DNA from: DATAEG01 sp963703085
GTDB lineage: Bacteria > Actinomycetota > Actinomycetes > Mycobacteriales > Jatrophihabitantaceae
Length of the DNA: 64,000 nt
Direction: 5' to 3'
Assembly: GCA_963703085.1 (NCBI GenBank)
Contig: OY969789.1
Location: 3,224,001-3,288,000, forward strand
The position numbers and the translations under genes were made by a program. Shown piece after piece: positions 37,887 through 47,159 of this stretch (position 1 is the stretch's first letter; each line of letters starts with the position of its first letter). Below the pieces are notes generated by a model, which saw only the letters and a program-made list of their open reading frames with translations, did no database searches and was not told the DNA's origin.

Positions 37887-38213
37887 GTGCCCGATCCCAC
37901 AGCGCCGAGCATCAGCCCGGATGACGTCCGACACCTTGCCCAACTGGCCCGACTTGCCGTCACCGACGAAGAGGTCACCCTCTTCGCCGGGCAGCTCGAG
38001 GTCATTCTCGGCGCGGTGAATCGCGTGTCGCAGGTGACCGCGGCGGACATACCGCCGACCTCGCACGCCGTCCCGTTGACCAACGTGTACCGCGCGGACG
38101 AGGTGCGTCCCTGCCTGCCGCGCGACGCGGTGCTGGCCGGTGCCCCGGCAGTTGAGGACTACAAGTTCCGGGTGCCGCAGATCCTGGCCGATGAGGAGCC
38201 GGGTCTCTTATGA
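37887..38213 (+). CDS. gatC: Asp-tRNA(Asn)/Glu-tRNA(Gln) amidotransferase subunit C
   Basis: GatC bridges GatA and GatB in the amidotransferase that converts misacylated Glu-tRNA(Gln) and Asp-tRNA(Asn). The 108-aa protein has ISPDDVRHLAQLARLAVTDEEV at its start and the C-terminal belt VYRADEVRPCLPRDAVLAGAP. The GTG at 37887 gives the usual length. Its stop overlaps the gatA ATG. Confidence 0.95.
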   Translation: MPDPTAPSISPDDVRHLAQLARLAVTDEEVTLFAGQLEVILGAVNRVSQVTAADIPPTSHAVPLTNVYRADEVRPCLPRDAVLAGAPAVEDYKFRVPQILADEEPGLL

Positions 38214-39739
38214 CGGAGCTGACCCGGCAGACCGCGGCCGAGTTGGCCGCGACGATCGCCACCGGCGCCGCATCGGCCGTCGAGGTTGCGCAAGCACATC
38301 TGGATCGGATTGCGGCTGTCGACGGCGGCGTCAAGGCGTTCCTGCGCGTCGACGCCGAAGGCGCACTCGCAGCGGCCCGAGCCGTCGACGCCGACCGCGC
38401 AGCCGGGCGCGAGCTGTCTGCGCTGGCCGGTGTGCCGCTGGCGATGAAGGACGTTGTGGTCACCAAAGGGCTGGAGACCACGTCGGGTTCGAAGATCCTG
38501 CAGGGGTGGATGCCCCCGTACGACGCGACGGTCACGGCGCGGGTGCGGGCGGCTGGCATCGTGATGCTCGGCAAGACCAACATGGATGAGTTCGCGATGG
38601 GCAGCTCCACCGAGAACTCCGCATACTTCGCCAGCCACAACCCGTGGGATCTGGACCGGATCCCCGGCGGCTCGTCCGGAGGGTCCAGCGCGGCGGTCGC
38701 TGGGTACGAAGCGCCGCTGGCCATCGGTACCGACACCGGCGGCTCGATTCGCCAGCCCGCCGCGGTCACCGGCATCGTCGGCCACAAGCCGACCTACGGC
38801 GGCGTCTCCCGGCACGGTCTTATCGCATTCTCGTCGTCGCTCGATCAGGCCGGCCCGCTGGCCCGCACCGTGCTCGACGCCGCCCTGCTGCACGAGGCGA
38901 TCGGCGGACACGACGACCGCGACGCGACGTCCATCCCGCAGCCACTGCCGCCCGTGGTCGCGGCCGCGCGGGAGGGTGCACGGGCGGACCTGTCCGGGCT
39001 GCGCGTCGGGATGGTGCGCGAACTAGGCATCGACTCGACCGACGGCTATCAGCCGGGTGTGCTGCGCGCGTTCCACGACTCGGTCGAGACGCTGCGGTCC
39101 CTGGGCGCCGAGATCGTCGAGGTGAGTTGCCCGCACTTCGGCTACGCGCTGCCGGCGTACTACCTGATCGCGCCGAGCGAATGTTCGTCCAACCTGGCTC
39201 GGTTCGATTCGGTCCGTTACGGGCTCCGGGTCGGCGACGATGGCGTGCGCTCGCTGGAGGACGTCATGTCGTTCACCCGCGAAGCCGGGTTCGGCGCCGA
39301 GGTCAAGCGCCGCATCATGATCGGCACATACGCGCTGTCGTCGGGGTACTACGAGGCGTACTACGGGCAGGCGCAGAAGGTCCGCACGCTGATCGTGCGG
39401 GACTTCGGCGCCGCCTTCCAGCAGGCCGACGTCCTGGTGAGCCCGACCGCGCCGGTGGTCGCCTTCAAGCTCGGTGACCGGGTTGCCGACCCGATGTCGA
39501 TGTACGTCAACGATCTGTGCACCTTGCCGGCCTCGCTGGCCGGCACGCCGGCCATCTCCGTGCCGTGCGGAGTCGCGACCGACGACGGGCCGCCGCTGCC
39601 GGTCGGCTTGCAGATCATGGCCCCGGCCATGGCCGACGACCTCTGCTACCGCGTCGGCGCCGCCTTCGAAACCGCCTACGCATCTGCCAACGGCCCGTTC
39701 TTGTCCCAAGCGCCGGCGCTCGTGGGGACGAAAGCATGA
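38210..39739 (+). CDS. gatA: Glutamyl-tRNA(Gln) amidotransferase subunit A
   Basis: GatA is the amidase that releases ammonia from glutamine for tRNA-bound Glu or Asp. The 509-aa protein has the complete Ser-cisSer-Lys triad: K80 in VPLAMKD, S155 in PGGSSGGSSAAV and S179 in GTDTGGSIRQPA. The ATG overlaps the gatC stop, and its stop overlaps the gatB ATG (ATGA). In mycobacteria pfkA separates gatA and gatB; here the genes touch. Confidence 0.97.
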   Translation: MTELTRQTAAELAATIATGAASAVEVAQAHLDRIAAVDGGVKAFLRVDAEGALAAARAVDADRAAGRELSALAGVPLAMKDVVVTKGLETTSGSKILQGWMPPYDATVTARVRAAGIVMLGKTNMDEFAMGSSTENSAYFASHNPWDLDRIPGGSSGGSSAAVAGYEAPLAIGTDTGGSIRQPAAVTGIVGHKPTYGGVSRHGLIAFSSSLDQAGPLARTVLDAALLHEAIGGHDDRDATSIPQPLPPVVAAAREGARADLSGLRVGMVRELGIDSTDGYQPGVLRAFHDSVETLRSLGAEIVEVSCPHFGYALPAYYLIAPSECSSNLARFDSVRYGLRVGDDGVRSLEDVMSFTREAGFGAEVKRRIMIGTYALSSGYYEAYYGQAQKVRTLIVRDFGAAFQQADVLVSPTAPVVAFKLGDRVADPMSMYVNDLCTLPASLAGTPAISVPCGVATDDGPPLPVGLQIMAPAMADDLCYRVGAAFETAYASANGPFLSQAPALVGTKA

Positions 39740-41391
39740 CGCAGCCACCGGAACCGAACCGAGAACGCGATGAGCGCTCGCGCGAAGAGCAGATCGCCGG
39801 CGCGAGCGCAGCGAGCTTGCCCGCGAGCGCTAGCGAGCGATCGGGTGCGAGTGCCCCTGAGCTTGCGAAGGGGCGCGAATCAACCCATGAGGCGATCCAT
39901 GAGGCGGCGAGCCATGAGCCGGCGATCTATGAGCCGGTCATCGGGCTGGAGACCCACGTCGAGTTGGGCACTGCGTCGAAGATGTTCTGCGGTTGTTCGA
40001 CCGAGTTCGGCGCCGAGCCCAACACCCAGGTCTGCGAGGTCTGCCTGGCGTTGCCCGGCGCGTTGCCCGCTGCGAATGCGAAGGCGATCGAATACACCAT
40101 CAAGATCGGTCTGGCGCTGAACTGCACCATCGCGACGTGGTGCCGCTTCGCCAGGAAGAACTACTTCTACCCGGATATGCCGAAGAACTTTCAGACCTCG
40201 CAATACGACGAGCCGTTGTGCACCAACGGCTACGTGGACGTCGAGGTGGACGGGACGAGCCATCGCATCGAGATCGAACGGGTGCATCTGGAGGAGGACA
40301 CCGGCAAGAACACCCACGTCGGCGGTGCCACCGGACGCATCCACGGTGCGACCTACTCGCTGGTGGACTTCAACCGAGCCGGTATCCCGCTGGTGGAGAT
40401 CGTGACGAAGCCGGTGGCCGGCCTCGGCGCGAAGGCGCCGGAAGTCGCGAAGGCATACGTCACCGAGCTGCGCGACATCCTGCGCACGTTGGGAGTCAGC
40501 GACGTCCGGATGGAGCAGGGATCGCTGCGCTGCGACGTGAACACATCGCTCAACGTTGTCGGCGCCGCGGCGTTCGGCACGAGGTCGGAGACCAAGAACG
40601 TCAACTCGCTGCGCAGCGTGGAGCGCGCCGTGCGCTCGGAGATGCTGCGCCAGGAGGCGATCCTGCGGGCCGGCGGTCGGGTGATGCAGGAGACCCGGCA
40701 CTTCTCCGAAGCGACCGGTGACAGCCGTCCGGGCCGGAGCAAGGAAGAGGCCACCGACTACCGCTACTTCCCGGAGCCTGACCTCACGCCGATGGCTCCG
40801 GACCCGGAATGGGTCGAGCAGCTCCGCGCGGAGCTGCCGGAGCTGCCCGCCGCGCGGCGCGCACGGATGCGCGACGTGCTCGGTCTCTCCGCCGAGGACG
40901 TGGCCCAGATGGGCAATGCCGGAGTGGTCGACCTGGTCGCTGCGACGGTGGATGCCGGGGCGCCGGCAGGTGAAGCGCGCAACTGGTGGATGGGCTACCT
41001 GGCGCAACTGGCCAACTCGCGGGAGGTCGAGCCCGCTGAGCTCGGCATCGCACCGGATCAGGTCGCCCGGGTGATCGCGCTGATCGCCGACGGTTCGCTG
41101 TCCGCCGCACTGGCCCGGCAGGCCGTCGACGGCGTACTGGAAACCGGCTGCAGCGTCGACGAGGTGATCGCGCAGCGCGGGCTCAAGGTGGTGTCCGACA
41201 CCAGCGCACTGACCACGGCGGCCGACGAGGCGATTGCCAGCAACCCGGAGGTGGCCCAGAAGGTGCGCGCCGGAAAGGTTGCCGCCGTCGGCCCGCTGGT
41301 CGGAGCGGTGATGAAGGCCACCCGTGGGCAGGCCGACGCGGCAACCGTCCGCGGCATCCTGCTGGAGCGACTCGGCGTCGGCGAAAGCTGA
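39736..41391 (+). CDS. gatB: Asp/Glu-tRNA amidotransferase subunit B with unusual N-terminal extension
   Basis: GatB binds the misacylated tRNA and carries the kinase-like activation site. The conserved protein starts at about residue 65 (YEPVIGLETHVELGTASKMFCGCS) and continues normally through PGALPAANAKAIEY, FYPDMPKNFQTSQYD, the helical domain and the C-terminal YqeY-like domain. Residues 1-64 are a hydrophilic, Ala/Ser/Glu-rich, repeat-like tail (for example HEAIHEAASHEPAIYEP) encoded by palindromic DNA, far longer than the usual lead of about 20 residues. The ATG at 39736 overlaps the gatA stop (ATGA), which supports this start; an internal start would be the alternative. Confidence 0.95.
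   Translation: MTQPPEPNRERDERSREEQIAGASAASLPASASERSGASAPELAKGRESTHEAIHEAASHEPAIYEPVIGLETHVELGTASKMFCGCSTEFGAEPNTQVCEVCLALPGALPAANAKAIEYTIKIGLALNCTIATWCRFARKNYFYPDMPKNFQTSQYDEPLCTNGYVDVEVDGTSHRIEIERVHLEEDTGKNTHVGGATGRIHGATYSLVDFNRAGIPLVEIVTKPVAGLGAKAPEVAKAYVTELRDILRTLGVSDVRMEQGSLRCDVNTSLNVVGAAAFGTRSETKNVNSLRSVERAVRSEMLRQEAILRAGGRVMQETRHFSEATGDSRPGRSKEEATDYRYFPEPDLTPMAPDPEWVEQLRAELPELPAARRARMRDVLGLSAEDVAQMGNAGVVDLVAATVDAGAPAGEARNWWMGYLAQLANSREVEPAELGIAPDQVARVIALIADGSLSAALARQAVDGVLETGCSVDEVIAQRGLKVVSDTSALTTAADEAIASNPEVAQKVRAGKVAAVGPLVGAVMKATRGQADAATVRGILLERLGVGES
39774..39873. repeat. Palindromic (REP-like) repeats inside the 5' end of gatB
   Basis: GCGCTCGCG (39774-39782) and CGCGAGCGC (39801-39809) form a 9-bp inverted repeat. 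It is followed by GCGAGCGCAGCGAGC and GCGAGCGCTAGCGAGCG units. CCCCTGAGCTTGCGAAGGGG (39854-39873) ends the block, a close relative of widespread bacterial REP sequences of the CCTGAGCTTGTCGAAGG kind. All of it is read in frame as part of the GatB tail. Confidence 0.65.
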
Positions 41392-41395
41392 GCAC

Positions 41396-42385
41396 GTGGC
41401 GGACTGGTCCGGTCTCTCCGGCACGGACACCCCCACGCGCTACCGGCTGATGGCCGAGCGGGAGTTGCGCGGCGTCTCGCCGAGCTATGAACGGCTGGCC
41501 CTCGGCGTCGCCGCCGACCCCGAATTGATTGGTCTGCTCGACACCCTGCCGCCGCCCAAGCGCCAACCCAACCTGTTGTTCGCGGCCGCCCGGCTGCTGG
41601 GCGCACCGATCGAGGACTACCCGGCGTTCCGGCGTTGGGTCATCGCCGACTGGGCGCGACTGGCCGAGCAGATGCGCAAGCGGCGCACCCAGACGAACGA
41701 ACCGGCCCGGTGCGCCACCCTGCTGCCCGCTTTGGCCACGCTGCCCGCACCGCTGGCACTCATCGAGGTCGGTGCATCTGCCGGGTTGTGCCTGTACCCG
41801 GACCGGTACGGCTACCGGTTCCAGACCTCGGCCGGAGCACTCGACGTCGGCGCCACCGAGCGGCCACGTTTCCCATGCCGGGTCGGTAGCCCGGCGCCGC
41901 TACCCGACGCGTTGCCGGTGGTCAGCTGGCGCGTTGGTCTGGACCTGAACCCGCTGGACGTCGCCGACGCGGATGACGTGCGCTGGCTGCAGGCACTGGT
42001 CTGGCCGGAACAGCGGGACCGGGCCGAGCGACTGGCTGACGCGGTCGAGCTGGTCCGGCCGGATCCGCCGCGCATCGTCATCGGTGATCTGCGCACCGAC
42101 CTAGACGCGCTGATCGACGAGGCTCCGGCCGACGCAACGGTGGTCGTCTTCCACACCGCGGTCCTGGCGTATCTCGACGAGGGTGATCGGGCTGCCTTCG
42201 CCGAGCAGATGCTCGCCCGGATCGCCGCGGGCCGAGCGCACTGGATCTCCAACGAGGGTCCCGGCGTCTTCGCACACACGGCCGGCTTCCCCCAAGACCG
42301 CGCCGGGTTCGTGCTCAGCGTCGACGGCTCGCCGGTCGCCCTGAGCGCACCCCACGGCGACAGCCTGGACTGGCTGCCGTCATGA
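41396..42385 (+). CDS. DUF2332 family protein
   Basis: The 329-aa cytoplasmic protein matches the DUF2332 pattern: RYRLMAERELRGVSPSYERLALGVAADPELIGLLDTLP near the start, ALIEVGASAGLCLYPDRYGYRF in the middle (the family's most conserved block) and DATVVVFHTAVLAYLDE later. The EVGASAGL segment recalls a methyltransferase SAM loop, but no activity is established. The GTG at 41396 follows gatB by 4 bp, so it belongs to the gatCAB operon. Its stop overlaps the next start. Confidence 0.88.
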   Translation: MADWSGLSGTDTPTRYRLMAERELRGVSPSYERLALGVAADPELIGLLDTLPPPKRQPNLLFAAARLLGAPIEDYPAFRRWVIADWARLAEQMRKRRTQTNEPARCATLLPALATLPAPLALIEVGASAGLCLYPDRYGYRFQTSAGALDVGATERPRFPCRVGSPAPLPDALPVVSWRVGLDLNPLDVADADDVRWLQALVWPEQRDRAERLADAVELVRPDPPRIVIGDLRTDLDALIDEAPADATVVVFHTAVLAYLDEGDRAAFAEQMLARIAAGRAHWISNEGPGVFAHTAGFPQDRAGFVLSVDGSPVALSAPHGDSLDWLPS

Positions 42386-43521
42386 GGCCGCGTGTGCGCG
42401 ACGCCGCGCTGGCCGTCATCGCTGCACTCGCCCTCGTCACCAGCACCACACCCGCAGCCTCTGCCGACAGCGCGCAGCCGGTCTGCATCATCAGCGATCC
42501 GCGCATCGATGAGGCCAGCGGAATTGCGGTGAGCTCAGTCGACCCGCAGGTGCTGTACGTGCAGAACGACAGCGGTGACTCCGCCCGGTTCTTCGCGGTG
42601 GACGGGCGCACCGGCCGAACCCGAGCGGTATACCGGGTCACCGGGGCGGCCGCCGTCGATTGGGAGGACATCGCGGTCGGCCCGGACGCACAGGGAACCC
42701 CGTCGATCTGGCTGGCCGATACCGGCGACAACAACGCAGTGCGTCCTGAGGTGGTCGTCTATCGCGTCGACGAACCCGCCACCCCGACATTCACCGGGAC
42801 GAGCACCGATGCACCGATCCTGGACACCTCGCGCGCGCAGGTCTACCGGCTGCGATACCCCGGTGGCGCCCGCGACGCGGAAGCGCTCGCCGTCGACCCG
42901 ATCCATCATCACGTCTACCTGACGAGCAAGTCACTCAGCGGAGCGAGTTCCGTGTACCGGCTGCCGGCGGCACCCGATCCGGCTGCGGTGCAGCAGCTGA
43001 CCGCCGTCGGGTCGGTGCAGCTCTCGTTCACCGGCACGCCTGGCGGTCCCTACGCGCCGCTCGGCCAGCTCACCGTGACCGGGGCAGCGATGTCGAACGA
43101 CGGATCGCTGTTCGTGCTGCGCACCTACACCGACGCCTACGTCTGGCGGGTGAGCGGCGGTGATCTGCGCGCCGCGCTGCGCACCGACCCGGTCCGGCTC
43201 GCGCTTCCGCCGGAGCCTCAGGGCGAGGGAATCACGATCCAGGGCGGGAGCTTCCTGCTCGACAGCGAAGGCGTGCACTGCGTCGTGCTGGAGGTAGCCA
43301 TGCCCCGCTCGGTGCTGGCGCCGGAGCGCTCCGCGCCGTCCACCGGCCCCAGCAGCCCGAGTAGCCGGCCGAGCTCACCGGCGCCGTCGCAGCAGGGTTC
43401 CTCCGGCGCCGGGTTCGGCGTCGTGGTGTTGATCCTGGCTGCGGCCCTGGCGATATTTCTCGGCAGCCGGCTGCGCCGCAAGCAGCAGCGCCGGCCGGAG
43501 GACACCAGCTGGACCGGGTGA
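42382..43521 (+). CDS. Secreted, C-terminally anchored propeller-like protein
   Basis: This 379-aa protein has a signal peptide (residues 1-28, ending in ASA), a roughly 280-residue extracytoplasmic domain, a Ser/Pro-rich stalk (about 315-340) and a C-terminal membrane helix (about 343-365) followed by a basic tail. The extracytoplasmic domain has repeated blades such as VLYVQNDSGDSARFFAVDG and DWEDIAVGP...SIWLADTGDNN. These resemble beta-propeller or esterase-like phytase folds with acidic, possibly calcium-binding loops. No catalytic motif is identified. The ATG overlaps the DUF2332 stop; it is convergent with the lipoprotein gene. Confidence 0.82.
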   Translation: MRPRVRDAALAVIAALALVTSTTPAASADSAQPVCIISDPRIDEASGIAVSSVDPQVLYVQNDSGDSARFFAVDGRTGRTRAVYRVTGAAAVDWEDIAVGPDAQGTPSIWLADTGDNNAVRPEVVVYRVDEPATPTFTGTSTDAPILDTSRAQVYRLRYPGGARDAEALAVDPIHHHVYLTSKSLSGASSVYRLPAAPDPAAVQQLTAVGSVQLSFTGTPGGPYAPLGQLTVTGAAMSNDGSLFVLRTYTDAYVWRVSGGDLRAALRTDPVRLALPPEPQGEGITIQGGSFLLDSEGVHCVVLEVAMPRSVLAPERSAPSTGPSSPSSRPSSPAPSQQGSSGAGFGVVVLILAAALAIFLGSRLRRKQQRRPEDTSWTG

Positions 43522-43526
43522 GTTTT

Positions 43527-44711
43527 CTAGGCGGGACCGCCACCGCCACCGCCACCGGACGGGGCGATGTGCAGCACCCGCTCATCGGCAGCGACCGGTT
43601 TACCTTGGCCGTCGCGGTTACTGGTGGTCAGCCACAGCGACTTGTCCGGCGCGGCGACGACGGTGCGGATCCGGCCGTACTTGCCGTTCAGCATCGGGGT
43701 GAAGGCACCCACCTTGCCCTGCGCGTCGATCTGGGCTTGCAGCAAATCCTTGCCGCCGAGTGAGGCGACGAATACCGCGGCGTCGATCAGCGCGCAGCCG
43801 CCGACTCCCGGCCCGTCCGGGATCGACGCGATCGGATCCTGTCCCGCGCGGTTCGGCCAGCCGTAGTCGTCGCCGGCCGCGAGCTGGTTCAGCTCACCGC
43901 TCGACCCATCTTCGGCTTCGAGCACGCGCTGATGCAGCCCGTCGAAGCACAGTCCGTCAACGGTGCGATGACCCGACGTGTACACCGGCGACTTCGGGTT
44001 CGGGTTGCCGGGCGCCGGATGGCCGATCTCGTCGATGTGCAGAACCTTGCCCGCCTTGCTGGCGGGGTTGCCGGCCAGCGACGGTTTCCCCGCGTCGCTG
44101 GTTCCGACCAGGATGCTGCCGTCGCCGAGGACCAGCAGCCTGCCGCCGTTGTCCGACGTGCCGCGCGGGATTCCCACCAGGACGGGCGTGACCGGCCCCG
44201 TCATGGTGAAGTGCACGACCCGGGTATCCGTCTTCGTGGTGATCAGCGCGATGATCAGCCCGTCCTCGGTGAACGAGCCGGAGAGCGCGATGTCCAACAG
44301 GCCACCGCCGCCAGCGGTGTTCAGACCGGTGATGGTGCGGACCACCCGCACCGGCTTGCCCGGCTCGGGCTGTACCTGCACGATCCGGCCGGTGGTGCGC
44401 TCACCCACCAGCGCGGATCCGTCCGGAAGAACGGCGAGGCCGGTGGGTGCCTTCAGGTTGGTGGCCACCACGGCCGAGTCCTGGGACGGGCCGCCGGACG
44501 TCGAACCACCGGTTGAACCCGACGACGGAGGCTGGCTGCTACCGCCGCCGTCCTCGGGAACCGGCGTCGGCAGAGGCACCGGCGGCACCTGTTGCTGCGG
44601 GACCCAGGTAGGCGCGGCGCGCGGTGTGGACTTGGCGCAACCGGCGAGCATCGAGACGCTCAGCAGCACTGCCATCAGCAGTGCGCCACTGCGACCCGAG
44701 GAAGACCTCAC
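43527..44711 (-). CDS. LppZ-like lipoprotein (glucose/sorbosone dehydrogenase-like propeller)
   Basis: This 394-aa protein has a signal peptide with lipobox MLAGC, a Pro/Ser/Gly-rich linker, then a six-bladed propeller of the PQQ-type sugar dehydrogenase fold: NLKAPTGLAVLPDGSALVGERTTGRI opens it, and HRTVDGLCFDG, GELNQLAAGDDYGWPN and KSLWLTTSNRDG follow. Similar lipoproteins (LppZ) lie close to gatB in mycobacteria. Some sugar-binding residues of true dehydrogenases seem present, but activity is uncertain. The GTG at 44711 (VRSSSGRSGALLMAV) is preferred over an earlier in-frame start because it gives a normal signal peptide. Confidence 0.88.
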   Translation of the reverse strand: MRSSSGRSGALLMAVLLSVSMLAGCAKSTPRAAPTWVPQQQVPPVPLPTPVPEDGGGSSQPPSSGSTGGSTSGGPSQDSAVVATNLKAPTGLAVLPDGSALVGERTTGRIVQVQPEPGKPVRVVRTITGLNTAGGGGLLDIALSGSFTEDGLIIALITTKTDTRVVHFTMTGPVTPVLVGIPRGTSDNGGRLLVLGDGSILVGTSDAGKPSLAGNPASKAGKVLHIDEIGHPAPGNPNPKSPVYTSGHRTVDGLCFDGLHQRVLEAEDGSSGELNQLAAGDDYGWPNRAGQDPIASIPDGPGVGGCALIDAAVFVASLGGKDLLQAQIDAQGKVGAFTPMLNGKYGRIRTVVAAPDKSLWLTTSNRDGQGKPVAADERVLHIAPSGGGGGGGPA

Positions 44712-44792
44712 CGGCCCAGTGTGCCAAGCCCGCCCCGATCGTGCAGTCGACGGCTGCGTCGCGCCGGTCCGAAGGCGCACCGTCGGCGCGGG

Positions 44793-47108
44793 TCAGCCGT
44801 TGCCGCTGTCGAAGCCGCCGGAGTAGTTACCGGAGACATCGTTGGACTTGTCGAACACCGAGGTCCGGGTGTTCGCCGGATCGTTCTTCGTGGCGTTGAG
44901 GTAGTCCTGCAGGGCCGTCAACTTCCCCGGGTCGTCGAGAACCTGGTTCATGGGAAGCATCGTGTGGGTCGCCGGATCCAGCAACGACGGCGGGACCTTG
45001 TCCGTGCCCGGATATCCCGCCTCCTGCAGGATGCTTAACGTTTCGTACGGCTGGACCAGGGCGATCTCATGAGACTTCTCGCCCAGCGCATCGAAGCGCG
45101 GATCGTCCGTCTCGCCGAACTTCGCCTCGAGGCCGAGGTTGCCGAGGTGCTTGGCCATATCCCAGGCCAGGCCGGGCACCTTCTCGGCGATCTTCTCGCC
45201 GGGGATCGCATCCAGCCCCAACGAGAGGATCTGGTGCATGACCTCGTTGGACTGCTGCTTCGCCTTGTCTTGCTCGCCGACCACTTCGGTCGTCGTGTGG
45301 TTCTCGGTGCCCCCCACCGTCCCGTAGGCACGGGCGAGGTGGTTCATCGCCTCGTCGTGACCCGGTCCGGCAGCCGCATCGGCGCGAGCCGCAGCCAGCA
45401 GAGCGTTGTGGTACTGCGTGCCGGCCGCGTTGTCGAACGTCGTGGTGGCGTTCGGGTCTCCCACGAACCCGGCCATGAACTTTTCCTGCAGTTCCTTGGG
45501 GATGGCGAACGCTGCGTTCTGCCCGGGATAGGCGTTGTCACCGGGTACCGGGACGACGTCCTCCCCACCGAGTGCGCTGGTGTCGGCGGAATTGTCGCCG
45601 ACCGGAACACCGGCGGCCATCTCGCGGACGTAGGAGCCGGCGATCGTGGCCAGACTGCCTTCAGCGCCGGTGGTATACGGATGGTCTTCCTTGCCGAAGG
45701 CGTTGAACATCCCGGCGGCGAACGTCGAAGCGTCGATCGAGTGCTGTCCGTCGACCTCGTCGTCCGCGCCGGCCGCTGCCTCGAAGACCTTGCCGTACGC
45801 CTGGTTGTACGCCGAGACGTTGCTCAGATCCCGGGAATCGGCTTGCGGGGCGTAATCGAGGATGCTCTTGACGTTGGTCGAGATGTCGTTGTGCTCGCCG
45901 TCCCAGCCCATGTTCTCGATGGCCAGCCGGGAGGCCTCCGGACTGCTCTGCACGTTGCTCAGCCACAGCGCAGCGACGTTGTTCTCGATTCCGGGGATCT
46001 CCGGCGCACCGATCCGGTTTCGCATGTCTTCGTACCAGCCGGAGACGTCTTTGCCTTCCTGCCGGCCGGCGATGCCGTTCAGCGCATTGGCGTCGGCCGC
46101 CTGAGCGATCCATGCAGGTGGGAACGTGCCGAAGTGCGTCATCACTCCGCGGTCCCAGGCCGACCCGTCCGAACCGCCGGCGGTGGTGTAGGCGTCCATC
46201 ACCGGTTTCATGCCCGGCTCGATCGATGCGTTGCTGACGGCAACGCCGAACGCCTTGCTGTACGCCTGAACGTCTGCGTAGGCGGTGGGGTCACCGGATT
46301 GGGACAGGAAGGTGGGCAGGCGCTGCGAGAGCTCCGGGCCCAGTTCGGCGAAGAAGGCAGTGGTGAATGCCGGGTCGGTGCCGTACTTCGCCATCTGCAG
46401 CGCTATTTGATGTGCCTGCTTGCCCCAATCGCCGTCCAGATGGTGGTTGTTCTTCAGTTCGTTCGCGTACTTGACCCCGAGGTCGTGCATCGTGATGTCG
46501 TGCAGCACGCCGAGTTTGCCCAGGCCCAGCACGTCGTCCAGCGACTGGGTCTGGCGCGTACCCGTGGGTGAGTCTGTCCATTCACCCGACGCCGCTCGCA
46601 GCGCGGCACCACACGTCTCGGCAGCTGTGTTGGACTTGGTGACCTGCGCCTTGTATTGGCGGTCCAGCTCGGTGACCTTGCCGTTGAGCCTCTTCTCGTC
46701 CCGGATGGTGGCCGCGGCCGCAGCGGTGTCGTTGAACTCCGCCTGGTAGGTGTAGTTGGTCGCGTCGGTAGCCAGCTGGCCCTGCAGCGTTGTCCACTGC
46801 GTGCGCAGGTTGTCCACCTCGTTGCGTACCGCGACGAGGGTCGTGTGGTACGTGTTGGCAGCCTTGGCTGCAGCGGACAGTTTCGCCGCCCCGGCGGGCA
46901 GGAATTTGATCAGCGTGGCGATATCCGCATTGCACTTCGTGGCCGCGTCTGCCACCCAGGCGTCGGACAAGCCGGACTGGACCTCGGTCAGGGCTTGATC
47001 CAGGTAGGTCAGCTCGTTGGAGCAGATGCCCAGCGTCTGGGACACCGATGCGATGCTGGCCGGGTCGTCGCCGGGGTAGGGGTAGGCGTCCGCTGCAGAT
47101 CCGCTCAT
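44793..47108 (-). CDS. Large T7SS-associated protein with DUF6571-like region (putative secreted effector)
   Basis: This 771-aa protein has no signal peptide or membrane helix. The first 200 residues are helical (LGICSNELTYLDQALTEVQSGLSDAWVADAATKCNADIATL and on), like the helical hairpin heads of type VII secretion substrates. The middle contains LGVKYANELKNNHHLDGDWGKQAHQIALQMAKYGTDPAFTTAFFAELGPE, typical of DUF6571 proteins in my recollection. The C-terminus (about 650-771) ends in DVSGNYSGGFDSGNG with no recognised toxin fold. The ATG at 47108 is preferred; an earlier in-frame start would be TTG. It follows the EspC-like gene by 51 bp and is probably its partner. Function is not established. 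Confidence 0.75.
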   Translation of the reverse strand: MSGSAADAYPYPGDDPASIASVSQTLGICSNELTYLDQALTEVQSGLSDAWVADAATKCNADIATLIKFLPAGAAKLSAAAKAANTYHTTLVAVRNEVDNLRTQWTTLQGQLATDATNYTYQAEFNDTAAAAATIRDEKRLNGKVTELDRQYKAQVTKSNTAAETCGAALRAASGEWTDSPTGTRQTQSLDDVLGLGKLGVLHDITMHDLGVKYANELKNNHHLDGDWGKQAHQIALQMAKYGTDPAFTTAFFAELGPELSQRLPTFLSQSGDPTAYADVQAYSKAFGVAVSNASIEPGMKPVMDAYTTAGGSDGSAWDRGVMTHFGTFPPAWIAQAADANALNGIAGRQEGKDVSGWYEDMRNRIGAPEIPGIENNVAALWLSNVQSSPEASRLAIENMGWDGEHNDISTNVKSILDYAPQADSRDLSNVSAYNQAYGKVFEAAAGADDEVDGQHSIDASTFAAGMFNAFGKEDHPYTTGAEGSLATIAGSYVREMAAGVPVGDNSADTSALGGEDVVPVPGDNAYPGQNAAFAIPKELQEKFMAGFVGDPNATTTFDNAAGTQYHNALLAAARADAAAGPGHDEAMNHLARAYGTVGGTENHTTTEVVGEQDKAKQQSNEVMHQILSLGLDAIPGEKIAEKVPGLAWDMAKHLGNLGLEAKFGETDDPRFDALGEKSHEIALVQPYETLSILQEAGYPGTDKVPPSLLDPATHTMLPMNQVLDDPGKLTALQDYLNATKNDPANTRTSVFDKSNDVSGNYSGGFDSGNG

Positions 47109-47159
47109 CGGTCGATCCCTGCTGGGCAAGCGTCGCTGGTTTTCATGTTCGCCCCTTCA

